A stretch of DNA of 60,362 bases from an uncultured Acetatifactor sp. (GTDB lineage Bacteria; Bacillota; Clostridia; Lachnospirales; Lachnospiraceae), in NCBI GenBank assembly GCA_934426825.1, contig CAKRYI010000015.1, positions 1 to 60,362 on the forward strand, in the 5' to 3' direction. This document shows, piece by piece, positions 7,942 to 16,611 of this stretch (positions are counted from its first letter, which is position 1; each line of letters begins with the position of its first letter). The notes below the pieces were generated by a model. It searched no databases and was not told where the DNA came from. It saw nothing but the letters and a program-made list of their open reading frames with translations. The position numbers and the translations under genes were made by a program.

Positions 7942-9826
7942 GAGCGTATACAGTGACGGAACAGAGTGTTTTGTGAGCAATCCGCTGCCAAAACTTGGCG
8001 AGAGCGTAACCGTCCGAATCCGGATGTACGAGGATGCACCGGTGGAACACGTTCTGCTCCGCACCATACCAAACGGCGCGGAAATGCTGATTGAGGCAAA
8101 AAAAGAAAAGACGGAGCGCGGACTGACTTATTATGCGGCAGAACTCAAAATGACGGAAAGCCGCATGCAGTACCATTTTTATCTGGTTTGTAAGGATGTG
8201 GTGTATTTTTATACCCAGAGGCAGATTACAACCTATATACCGGACCATACCTATGATTTTGTGCTACTTGCGGACTATGAACAGCCGAAATGGGTGAAAA
8301 AGTCCGTCTTTTATCAGATTTTCCCGGAGCGTTTCTGCAACGGAAACCCGGAAAATGACGTAAAAGACGGCGAATACCGGCTGAACGGCCACGATACAAT
8401 TCACATGAAATCGTGGGAGGAAGAGCCGCTTCCCTATGAAAAGGGATTCTGTCTGGACTTTTTTGGCGGAGATTTGGAGGGAGTAAAACAGAAGATTCCG
8501 TACCTGAAAGAATTGGGAGTTACGGCGGTGTATCTGAACCCGATTTTTCTGGCACCCTCGGTTCACAAGTACGACTGCATTGATTATTTTCATGTAGACC
8601 CGCACTTTGGCGGGGACGAGGCGCTGGCGGAGCTTTGCAAAGCGCTGCACGAGCAGGGCATGAAAGTAATTCTGGATATTTCCATCAATCACACCGGCAC
8701 TGCCCACAGGTGGTTTAACCGGGACGGACTCTTTTTTGACAAGTCCGAGGGGGCGTACCACAACCCGGATTCGGTGGAGAGAGGTTTCTATTTCTTTGAA
8801 AAAGACGGAAACGACTACATGGGATGGAGCGGGGTGAAAGAACTGCCCACGTTAAATTATACCTCGGAGAAATTGCGGGACGTGATTTACCGCAGTGAAA
8901 ATTCCGTTCTCAAAAAGTGGCTGAAACCGCCGTACAGCATAGACGGCTGGCGTTTTGACGTGGCGGATGTTTTTGCCAGAAACGATACGATTCAACTGGC
9001 GCATGAGCTGTGGCCCGAAATCCGCAGAAGTATCAAGAAGGAAAATCCCGAAGCATACATTCTGGCAGAAGACTGGGGGGATTGTGCACCCTATCTGCAG
9101 GGAAACGAATGGGATTCGCCGATGAATTACTACGGCTGCGGAAGGGTAATACGGCAGTTTGTGGGAGAACCCGATTTGTTTATGGCGAGAAATCCACTTT
9201 TGCAGAAAATTCCGTACAAGATGACGGCGGAGGATGCCGGAGCGAGGATTATGGAACATCTGGCAAAGCTGCCCTATGTGATGTGGCAGAACCAGTTTAA
9301 CCTCTTGGACAGCCATGACGTCTCAAGGCTGCACAACAATCCGGCGGTTCACCCGGAGGAATACCGAGGTGCGGTGATTCTTTTGTTTTTGTTAATTGGT
9401 GCACCCTCCATCTATTATGGGGACGAGGCGGGAATTGACGGTACGCTCGGTACCAACGAGGGCTGTCGCTATCCCATGCCGTGGAGCAGGGATTTTACCG
9501 GAAAAGAGGTCTACCGCCTGTATCGGAAACTTGCGCATTTGAAACAGGAGAGCAGGGCGCTGACGGAGGGCGGCATGAAAATTGTGTATGCCCAAAACGA
9601 GGTGCTGGCGGTTACCAGATTTTATGACGGTGAAATTTACGTGGCGGTGATGTCGGTCAGCGGGAAAAAGCAGAATATCAGGATTCCCGTGGGAGCAATG
9701 GGAAGCCGAGGCCCTGTGGGAAATCAGGATGTGTTTGGAACCGAAATCGTATATGAGATGTCGGGACATTATCTGGACATGGAGGTAGAGGCGCACCGGG
9801 CATATCTACTGGATTGCTCGGTATAA
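7925..9826 (+). CDS. GH13 neopullulanase/cyclomaltodextrinase-type alpha-glycosidase
   Basis: A 633-residue intracellular alpha-amylase-family enzyme (GH13_20 type) that hydrolyses maltodextrins, cyclodextrins or pullulan. An N-terminal CBM34-like beta domain (~1-120) precedes the (beta/alpha)8 barrel. Visible motifs are DISINHTG (region I, ~251-258), GWRFDVADV with nucleophile D345, ILAEDWGD with acid/base E382, and LLDSHDVSR with D465. There is no signal peptide, so it acts on imported sugars. The start at 7925 overlaps the regulator's end and has AGAGGTGG before it. Exact specificity within GH13_20 cannot be read by eye. Confidence 0.93.
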   Translation: MEEWLESVYSDGTECFVSNPLPKLGESVTVRIRMYEDAPVEHVLLRTIPNGAEMLIEAKKEKTERGLTYYAAELKMTESRMQYHFYLVCKDVVYFYTQRQITTYIPDHTYDFVLLADYEQPKWVKKSVFYQIFPERFCNGNPENDVKDGEYRLNGHDTIHMKSWEEEPLPYEKGFCLDFFGGDLEGVKQKIPYLKELGVTAVYLNPIFLAPSVHKYDCIDYFHVDPHFGGDEALAELCKALHEQGMKVILDISINHTGTAHRWFNRDGLFFDKSEGAYHNPDSVERGFYFFEKDGNDYMGWSGVKELPTLNYTSEKLRDVIYRSENSVLKKWLKPPYSIDGWRFDVADVFARNDTIQLAHELWPEIRRSIKKENPEAYILAEDWGDCAPYLQGNEWDSPMNYYGCGRVIRQFVGEPDLFMARNPLLQKIPYKMTAEDAGARIMEHLAKLPYVMWQNQFNLLDSHDVSRLHNNPAVHPEEYRGAVILLFLLIGAPSIYYGDEAGIDGTLGTNEGCRYPMPWSRDFTGKEVYRLYRKLAHLKQESRALTEGGMKIVYAQNEVLAVTRFYDGEIYVAVMSVSGKKQNIRIPVGAMGSRGPVGNQDVFGTEIVYEMSGHYLDMEVEAHRAYLLDCSV

Positions 9827-9860
9827 TATTTTTTTGATACGAGGTTAAGCGGTACACCTA
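9822..9860 (+). promoter_or_regulatory. GH31 gene -10 element and LacI-type operator, site 2
   Basis: TATAAT at 9822-9827 overlaps the stop codon of the GH13 gene; its -35 is weak. The 17 bases of site 1 recur exactly at 9844-9860, again 16 nt after the -10. The identical spacing in two otherwise unrelated upstream regions argues that both are real regulator sites. Confidence 0.7.
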
Positions 9861-9980
9861 AACAGCAGACGTGACACTAAAACATGGATATGCCATAAAG
9901 GCGATAAGCATTGTATCAAAATCGAACATTGCCTCAAAACAACAAACATTGATAGCAGAAAGTATTGGCAGGAAAAGGAT

Positions 9981-12413
9981 ATGAAAGAGAACAAATATAC
10001 ATTGGACATAAGACCGCATGCGAGGGCGGAGGCTGTGGTATGCGGGGAAAAGTATCGTTTTACGGTGCTTACGGACTGCCTGATACGCATGGAGTATCAG
10101 GAGGACGGGCATTTTCTGGACGACGCCACCCAGAAGGTCATCTGCAGGGATTTTGCGGTGCCGGTCTTTCAGGTGATTGACGGCAGAGAACGGCTGGAAA
10201 TTATTACAAAGGAATTGCACTTATATTATGACAAGCGGGAGTTTTCCCCGGAAGGTTTGTACATCTACCTGAAAAAAGGGTATTCCGTATCGGATTCTAT
10301 GTGGTGCTACGGAAGCAAAACCGCAGACTTGGGAGGCACGGCACGGACACTGGACAATGCGGACGGCGCCATCCCCTTAGACAGCGGCATTATGTCGAGG
10401 GACGGATATGCGGTGATGGAGGATTCCGATTCTGCCGTGCTTACGGAGAGCGGAGAGGTGAAGCCACGGAGCGAGGCGGAGACCGACCTTTATTTTTTCG
10501 GGTACGGTCATGACTATGAAAGGTGCCTTGCGGACTTTTACCGGTTGAGCGGATTTCCGCCCCTGCTTCCGAAATATACGCTGGGAAACTGGTGGAGCCG
10601 TTTTTATCCATACAGCGAGGAGAGTTATCTGAAACTGATGGAGGAGTTTGAACAACACGGGATTCCTTTTTCCGTATGCGTCATTGATATGGACTGGCAC
10701 CTCACGGCGGTGGACAAAAAATACGGCACCGGCTGGACAGGGTATACATGGAACAGGGAGCTGTTTCCTGACCCGGAGAGATTTTTACAAAAGCTGCATG
10801 AACAGGGAAAGTATGTGACGCTGAATCTGCACCCGGCGGACGGCGTGAGAGCCTTCGAGGAGGCGTATCTGCCCATGGCAAAGGAGCTTGGGGTGGATTA
10901 TGAAAAGAAGGAAAAGATTCCTTTTGACGTGACGAACTCGCAGTTTATGCAGGCATATTTTAAATATCTGCATCATCCGTTGGAAAAACAGGGGGTGGAT
11001 TTCTGGTGGATTGACTGGCAGCAGGGCAGGCAGTCCCGTATGAAAGGAATTGACCCGCTATGGCTGTTAAATCACTTACATTTTATGGACAGCGGCAGGG
11101 ACGGCAGGCTGCCGTTAACTTTTTCCCGGTATGCCGGACTGGGCAGCCACCGTTATCCCATCGGATTTTCCGGGGACAGCATATCCAGCTGGGCGTCCCT
11201 GAAATTCCAGCCTTATTTTACGGCAAATGCCACCAATGCCGGATATACATGGTGGAGTCATGACATCGGCGGGCACCAGAAAGGAAGCAAAGATGACGAG
11301 CTCATTACAAGATGGATTCAGTTTGGGGTCTTTTCTCCCATCATGCGGCTGCACAGCACCGCCAATGCGTTTTACGGCAAGGAGCCGTGGAATTACGGGG
11401 CGGAGGCGGAAAAGGTTATCACGGAATTTCTGCGGCTGCGCCATAAGCTGCTGCCGTGGCTGTACAGCTTAAACTATCAGACCCACTTTGCGGGAAGTCC
11501 GCTGATTCGACCCATGTATTACAGGGAGGATGTGCCGGAGGCGTACGAGGCGCGCGACCAGTATTATTTTGGAAATCTCATCGTGTGCCCGGTTACGGAT
11601 AAGAGGAATGAAAAGAGTCTGTTGGCGGAGGCGGATGTATGGCTGCCGGAAGGTCTGTACTATGATTTCTTCACCGGAAACAAATACCGGGGCAGGCAGA
11701 AACTGGCGATGTACAGGGGACTTGAGAGCATTCCGGTACTGGTTCCGGCGGGAAGTATTCTTCCCATGGCGGCGGACGGTTGGGAGCGTGCGGACCAAAA
11801 TCCGGAAGTACTGGATATTGTTGTGTATGCAGGGGCGGACGGTGCATTTTCCATGTATGAGGATGACGGAAGCAACCGGACGGACATGGAACCGGTGATT
11901 ACGCAGTTTACGTTTCAGGAGGAAAAAGCGTCAGAAGACGGCACAGAGTATGTGTTTGGCATGAAGTTGGAGTTCCCGCAGGCAGAAAGCGCAGAAAGAG
12001 CGGAAAGCACAGAGGTATTCCAAGGAATCATTCCCGCAAACCGTCAGTACCGAATCCGGTTAAAAGGAGCAGGAGTGCTGCGGTGTGCAAGCACCACCGA
12101 AAAAGGCGTACAGGCGGTGAGCCAATACATCGGCGAAACCGGTGAAACCATTCTCACCGTGTCCGGGGAAGAAATTATGCAATTTAAATTGTATATAAAA
12201 TGTGACAATACATTAAACGTTTTACCTAAAAAACTAAAGGCAATTTGCACAATTTTGCAGCAGGCGCAAATAGAGTACGACCTAAAAGAAAAGGTCTATA
12301 ATATCATACGGTCGGAAACGGAAATTGTACGGATTGTAGAACAATTACATGAAATAAGGCTTGAAAGAAGCATTTTTGGCGCAATTCTGGAGTGCCTGTC
12401 CAGTGAGTATTAG
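9981..12413 (+). CDS. GH31 alpha-glucosidase
   Basis: An 810-residue cytoplasmic GH31 enzyme releasing glucose from non-reducing ends of alpha-glucans. The catalytic nucleophile is D345 in WWIDWQQG and the acid/base D399 in GFSGDSISSW; HDIGG follows at ~427. An N-terminal beta-sandwich precedes the barrel and beta-rich domains follow. The final ~75 residues (KKLKAICTILQQAQIEY onward) form a helical, charged tail after the last beta domain that is not part of the usual GH31 core. AGGAAAAGGAT precedes the ATG. It has its own promoter and operator within the mal locus. Confidence 0.94.
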   Translation: MKENKYTLDIRPHARAEAVVCGEKYRFTVLTDCLIRMEYQEDGHFLDDATQKVICRDFAVPVFQVIDGRERLEIITKELHLYYDKREFSPEGLYIYLKKGYSVSDSMWCYGSKTADLGGTARTLDNADGAIPLDSGIMSRDGYAVMEDSDSAVLTESGEVKPRSEAETDLYFFGYGHDYERCLADFYRLSGFPPLLPKYTLGNWWSRFYPYSEESYLKLMEEFEQHGIPFSVCVIDMDWHLTAVDKKYGTGWTGYTWNRELFPDPERFLQKLHEQGKYVTLNLHPADGVRAFEEAYLPMAKELGVDYEKKEKIPFDVTNSQFMQAYFKYLHHPLEKQGVDFWWIDWQQGRQSRMKGIDPLWLLNHLHFMDSGRDGRLPLTFSRYAGLGSHRYPIGFSGDSISSWASLKFQPYFTANATNAGYTWWSHDIGGHQKGSKDDELITRWIQFGVFSPIMRLHSTANAFYGKEPWNYGAEAEKVITEFLRLRHKLLPWLYSLNYQTHFAGSPLIRPMYYREDVPEAYEARDQYYFGNLIVCPVTDKRNEKSLLAEADVWLPEGLYYDFFTGNKYRGRQKLAMYRGLESIPVLVPAGSILPMAADGWERADQNPEVLDIVVYAGADGAFSMYEDDGSNRTDMEPVITQFTFQEEKASEDGTEYVFGMKLEFPQAESAERAESTEVFQGIIPANRQYRIRLKGAGVLRCASTTEKGVQAVSQYIGETGETILTVSGEEIMQFKLYIKCDNTLNVLPKKLKAICTILQQAQIEYDLKEKVYNIIRSETEIVRIVEQLHEIRLERSIFGAILECLSSEY

Positions 12414-12463
12414 TGTAGGCATGAGAAAGAAAAGGGTTTTTACAATAAAATACAGGTTATGTA

Positions 12464-12492
12464 TTGACATCCTGTAAAACGGAATGTATAAT
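12464..12492 (+). promoter_or_regulatory. malE promoter (perfect consensus)
   Basis: TTGACA (12464-12469), a 17-nt spacer and TATAAT (12487-12492): a perfect sigma-A consensus. It is about 71 bp before malE and immediately upstream of the site 3 operator. Confidence 0.9.
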
Positions 12493-12500
12493 CTAAAATA

Positions 12501-12520
12501 GTTAATCGGTTAACCGATAG
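12501..12520 (+). promoter_or_regulatory. LacI-type operator, site 3 (malE)
   Basis: GTTAATCGGTTAACCGATAG contains a perfect 14-bp palindrome, ATCGGTTAACCGAT (12505-12518). It matches sites 1 and 2 at 13 of 17 positions, covers the expected transcription start, and should give tight repression of the transporter operon. Confidence 0.8.
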
Positions 12521-12563
12521 CATATAACAATAAACTATATTACAATGTAGGAGGAAGAAAAAA

Positions 12564-13862
12564 GTGAAAATGAAAAAAGTTATGGCATTGGCATTAGCGG
12601 CTGCAATGGCAATGGGAACTCTGGGAGGCTGCGGCAACACAGAGACAAAAGCAGATACTGCAAGCAGTGCTGCCACAACACAAGAGAGTAAGGCAGAGGG
12701 CACGGAGAGCACAGGGGCAGCTGTTGAGGACATTTCCCTGAAAGTATGGGTGCCCGAAGAAGATATGGAGATTACCAAGGATATGTGCGACAGCTTTCAG
12801 GCAGCACATCCTGAGTACAATATCACATGGGATTTGTCTGTTGTAGGTGTGGACGAATCCACAGACGCTCTGACAACAGACCCGGATGCGGCAGCAGATG
12901 TCTTTCTGATTCCCTCCGGCGCTATTGCGGAACTGACAGAGGCAGGTCTGCTTTACCCTATTACCGCAGACATTGACAATGTAACGACTCTGTACAGCGC
13001 CAGCGCTATTCAGTCCTGCAGCAAGGACGGTCTGTTATACGGACTTCCTTCCACTCCGAACTGCTGGTTCATGTATTACAACAAGAGCCTGTACACCGAG
13101 GATGAAATCAAATCTCTGGAGACCATGCTTGCAAAAGATTTGGGAGACGGTGTGAAGAATTTCTCCTGTACCATCGCAAATTCATGGTATAACGTGGCAT
13201 TTTTCTATGCAGCAGGATGTACTTTGTTCGGACCGGACGGCACAGACCCCACCGAGTGCTCATGGAACAGCGCAAACGGAATTGCAGCGGGCGAATATGT
13301 GATTGACCTTGCGGCAAATCCCAAGTATGTGGAGGACAAGGACGGTATCGCTGGCAGCCTTTTCAAAGAGGGCAAGCTGGGTGCGCTTTGCTCCGGTACA
13401 TGGGCAGCAGGTGAATTGAAAGAGGCTCTCGGGGATGACCTCGGTGCGGCAGCACTTCCCACCATCGTTATCAACGGAACCGAGACACGTTTAAGCAACT
13501 TTATCGATTACAAGTGCTATTCCGTGAAGTCCAATACTCAGGCACCTTTAGCTGCACAGTTGTTTGCTGAGTGGCTTGGCAATGAGGAGAATCAGTTAAT
13601 CCGTTATCAGGCAAACGGCACAACTCCCGGTGTGGTTTCCTTACAGGACGCTCCGGAACTGGCAGAGGATATTGCAACTCAGGCACTGATTGAGCAGACC
13701 AACTATGCGACAGCACAGCCGGTTGTTTCCCAGATCAGCCAGTACTGGACACCTGCTACCGCTTTCGGTGAGGGCGTTATCAACGGCGACATTACCAAGG
13801 ATAATTTGCAGGCAAGTCTGGATACGGTTGCAGAAAATATTACATCTACACTGGTAGAATAA
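12564..13862 (+). CDS. malE: Maltose/maltodextrin ABC transporter substrate-binding lipoprotein
   Basis: A 432-residue extracellular solute-binding protein of the maltose-type family. The lipoprotein signal ends in the lipobox LGGC (Cys at ~23) and is followed by a Ser/Thr/Glu linker. The mature part shows the family's LKVWVPEEDMEITKDM and NITWDLSVVGVDE near the start and PSTPNCWFMYYNKSLY in the middle. Start is GTG 12564, 8 nt after AGGAGGA; ATG 12570 is a less well-spaced alternative. It is the first gene of malE-malF-malG-chemoreceptor, read from a consensus promoter under the site 3 operator. Maltodextrin as ligand is inferred from the neighbours. Confidence 0.9.
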   Translation: MKMKKVMALALAAAMAMGTLGGCGNTETKADTASSAATTQESKAEGTESTGAAVEDISLKVWVPEEDMEITKDMCDSFQAAHPEYNITWDLSVVGVDESTDALTTDPDAAADVFLIPSGAIAELTEAGLLYPITADIDNVTTLYSASAIQSCSKDGLLYGLPSTPNCWFMYYNKSLYTEDEIKSLETMLAKDLGDGVKNFSCTIANSWYNVAFFYAAGCTLFGPDGTDPTECSWNSANGIAAGEYVIDLAANPKYVEDKDGIAGSLFKEGKLGALCSGTWAAGELKEALGDDLGAAALPTIVINGTETRLSNFIDYKCYSVKSNTQAPLAAQLFAEWLGNEENQLIRYQANGTTPGVVSLQDAPELAEDIATQALIEQTNYATAQPVVSQISQYWTPATAFGEGVINGDITKDNLQASLDTVAENITSTLVE

Positions 13863-13904
13863 TTGAAAGTACGATGAAATCGTGTGCCGCAGAGCACACG
13901 CGGG

Positions 13905-13940
13905 TAACGGGCTGTCCGAAAACAGCCCGTTATCTCTTTT
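13905..13940 (+). terminator. Stem-loop between malE and malF (attenuating terminator)
   Basis: TAACGGGCTGT (13905-13915) pairs with ACAGCCCGTTA (13922-13932) around a 6-nt loop, followed by TCTCTTTT. A hairpin here is typical of operons that make far more binding protein than membrane components. It probably terminates most transcripts or protects the malE message 3' end. Confidence 0.75.
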
Positions 13941-13978
13941 AAACAGGTATGCGTATAGCGGGTGCGGAGGTACGGAAC

Positions 13979-15319
13979 ATGGGATTTGTTCAAAAAAACA
14001 AGAAAACAGATATGGTAACGCTGTTATCTGTAATTTTCTGGGGACTTTCCAATGTGGTAAGCGGACAGGTGGTAAAGGGTCTGATTTACTTTTTGTTGGA
14101 GATTAGCTATATCTTTTATATGATTGATGCCGGGATTCACAGTCTGGGCAAAATGCTGACGCTTGGAACGAGCAGCCAGACCATGGTGTTTGACGAGGCG
14201 CAGGGTATCTATGTCATCGGACAGGGTGACAATTCCATGCTCATTCTTTTGTACGGGGTCATCACACTGGTTATCACTGCGGTATTTATCGGCGTGTGGG
14301 TGGTGTCCGTGAAATCGGGAAAAAAAGCGAGGAGCCTGAAAGCAGCGAACCGCAAAGTACCCGGATTTATCGATGATATAAAAGAGTTATTTAATTCCAA
14401 CATACACAGGCTGTTCCTTTTTATTCCCGCAGCCGGAATTCTGATTTTCACGGTTATGCCGTTGATTTACATGATTCTCATTGCATTTACCAATTATGAT
14501 GCGGGACATCAGCCGCCCGGAAATCTGTTTACATGGGTGGGACTGGACAATTTCAAGGCAATGCTGTCCACCACGGATAAGCTGTCGGCGACGTTCTGGC
14601 CCATACTTGGCTGGACGTTTATTTGGGGATTCGTGGCGACCTTTTCCTGTTATTTCGGCGGAATTTTCCTTGCCATTCTGATTAATTCAAAGGGCATTAA
14701 AGGAAAGAAAGTGTGGAGAACCATTTTTATCACCACCATGGCAATTCCGACCTTTATCTCTTTATTGGTGGTATCCACCATGCTCGGAAAAAGCGGCATT
14801 ATCAATGTGCTGCTGCAGCAGTGGGGATTTATCACGGAGCCACTGCCGTTTTTAACCAACGGAACATGGGCGAAAGCAACGGTCATTGTGGTGAACCTCT
14901 GGGTGGGTGTGCCGGTTACGATGCTGATGGTGAGCGGTATTCTCATGAACATTCCGGCGGAGCTGTACGAGAGTGCCAAAATCGACGGAGCGAATGCCTT
15001 CACCACCTTCCGCAAAATTACGTTTCCCTATATGTGGTTTATTACCACACCTTATCTGATTACGAATTTAATCAGTAACTTTAACAACTTCGGTGTAATT
15101 TATTTCCTCACGGGCGGTTCCCCCAGCACCTTGGAATACTACAAGGGAGCGGGAAAGACGGATTTGCTGGTGACATGGCTGTACAAACTGACGAAGGACA
15201 GCAAGGATTACAATCTGGCAGCGACCATCGGTATTTTGATTTTTGTGATTTCCGCGGTGTTCTCATGGATTATGTACTCCCGGTCCAATGCGCTGAAAAA
15301 TGAGGAGGGATTCCAATAA
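13979..15319 (+). CDS. malF: Maltodextrin ABC transporter permease MalF
   Basis: A 446-residue inner-membrane permease. The ABC-permease EAA loop reads ELYESAKIDGANAFTTFRKI near residue 330. Two extra hydrophobic segments (about 30-50 and 85-110) precede the core, as in many MalF proteins, where extra N-terminal helices are normal. Start is ATG 13979, with GGAGG 8 nt upstream; the ATG at 13949 has no ribosome binding site. The stop overlaps the malG start (TAATG), so the two permeases are translationally coupled. The ATPase subunit is not encoded here and is presumably a shared MsmX/MalK-type protein elsewhere. Confidence 0.92.
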   Translation: MGFVQKNKKTDMVTLLSVIFWGLSNVVSGQVVKGLIYFLLEISYIFYMIDAGIHSLGKMLTLGTSSQTMVFDEAQGIYVIGQGDNSMLILLYGVITLVITAVFIGVWVVSVKSGKKARSLKAANRKVPGFIDDIKELFNSNIHRLFLFIPAAGILIFTVMPLIYMILIAFTNYDAGHQPPGNLFTWVGLDNFKAMLSTTDKLSATFWPILGWTFIWGFVATFSCYFGGIFLAILINSKGIKGKKVWRTIFITTMAIPTFISLLVVSTMLGKSGIINVLLQQWGFITEPLPFLTNGTWAKATVIVVNLWVGVPVTMLMVSGILMNIPAELYESAKIDGANAFTTFRKITFPYMWFITTPYLITNLISNFNNFGVIYFLTGGSPSTLEYYKGAGKTDLLVTWLYKLTKDSKDYNLAATIGILIFVISAVFSWIMYSRSNALKNEEGFQ

Positions 15320-16584
15320 TGAACAAGACGGTACTCGGATTGAATATGAAGTATTTCAAAGCGGCATTTGCGGTGTCTTTGTTAAATGTGCTGTCCCTTT
15401 TGTTTCCCTATCTCAAGGCGGACGGAATACATAAAACGGGCTTTGGAATCGCCAAGAGCCTGATGACAAACAGCAATACGGGAATGCTGACAGTGATTCT
15501 TGTGCTTACGCTCATTGCAGGGGTGGCGGTGCCTGTGCTTGCCGCAGTATGCGCATTTCGTCCGTCGGTTGCGGGAGTCAGAGGCTGGGCACTTGCGGCA
15601 GCGGTGGAGACGGCAGGCTATACCATATTATTGTTTGGTTCCAAAACCATGCTGGACGGAACGGGTATTTTGGACAAAGCCTTTCTGGTAAAAGATTTCG
15701 GAGCGGGATTCTGGCTTGCACTTATCCTGTCCTATGCGGTTTTGTACACTTCCATGAAAATTGCGAAGGTAAATCCGGGATATATCGTGCTGGCACTGCT
15801 CAGTATCATATGGGTCTTTCCCATTGTGTGGATTCTGCTGACCTCTTTTCGTGCGGAAAAAGGATATTATGTGGGCTACTTTATTCCCAAGGGATTTACA
15901 TTGGATAACTATATCAATTTGTTCACCAATTCCAGCGTTTTCCCTTTTTCGAGATGGTGGATGAACACCTTTATTGTGGCGGTGATATGCTGCGTGCTCA
16001 ATACCATTATTATTCTGGCTACGGCATATGTGCTCAGCCGTACCCGCTTTAAGGGCAGAACGCTTTTGATGCGCATTATGATGATTATCGGCATGTTCCC
16101 CGGATTTATGTCCATGATTGCGGTATACAATATCCTGAAAGGAATCGGACTGGCGCAGACATTGACGGCGCTGGTGGTAGTGGGTGTTGCGGGCGCTGCC
16201 ATGGGGTATTATATCACCAAGGGATTTTTGGACACCATTCCTAAGTCTTTGGATGAGGCGGCGATTATCGACGGGGCGAACCGTTTCAAGATTTTTACGC
16301 GAATTACCGTTCCGTTAGCCAAACCCATTATTATTTACACGGCGCTGACCTCCTTTTTGGGACCGTGGTCGGATTACATTTTCCCCAGTATGCTGTTCGG
16401 GGACAAGCAGGCGTCCTACACGGTGGCGGTGGGTTTAAAATGGCTTACGGACTACCAGAGAATTGATACCTATTACACCCAGTTTGCGGCAGGCTCCATT
16501 TTGGTGGCGCTTCCCATCGTGATTTTGTTTATCTGTTTGCAGAGATTTTATGTAGAGGGCTTGTCCGGTTCCGTGAAAGGATAA
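15319..16584 (+). CDS. malG: Maltodextrin ABC transporter permease MalG
   Basis: A 421-residue permease partner of MalF. The EAA loop SLDEAAIIDGANRFKIFTRI lies near residue 310. At the N-terminus, hydrophobic segments at about 12-30, 52-76, 90-104 and 128-146 extend the protein well beyond the usual ~280-residue MalG; the canonical permease core starts near residue 155 (VLALLSIIWVFPIVWILLTS). It overlaps malF by one base and is followed after 27 bp by the chemoreceptor. Confidence 0.92.
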   Translation: MNKTVLGLNMKYFKAAFAVSLLNVLSLLFPYLKADGIHKTGFGIAKSLMTNSNTGMLTVILVLTLIAGVAVPVLAAVCAFRPSVAGVRGWALAAAVETAGYTILLFGSKTMLDGTGILDKAFLVKDFGAGFWLALILSYAVLYTSMKIAKVNPGYIVLALLSIIWVFPIVWILLTSFRAEKGYYVGYFIPKGFTLDNYINLFTNSSVFPFSRWWMNTFIVAVICCVLNTIIILATAYVLSRTRFKGRTLLMRIMMIIGMFPGFMSMIAVYNILKGIGLAQTLTALVVVGVAGAAMGYYITKGFLDTIPKSLDEAAIIDGANRFKIFTRITVPLAKPIIIYTALTSFLGPWSDYIFPSMLFGDKQASYTVAVGLKWLTDYQRIDTYYTQFAAGSILVALPIVILFICLQRFYVEGLSGSVKG

Positions 16585-16611
16585 CGGTCAGGCGCTTGGA
16601 CGGGGGATAAC

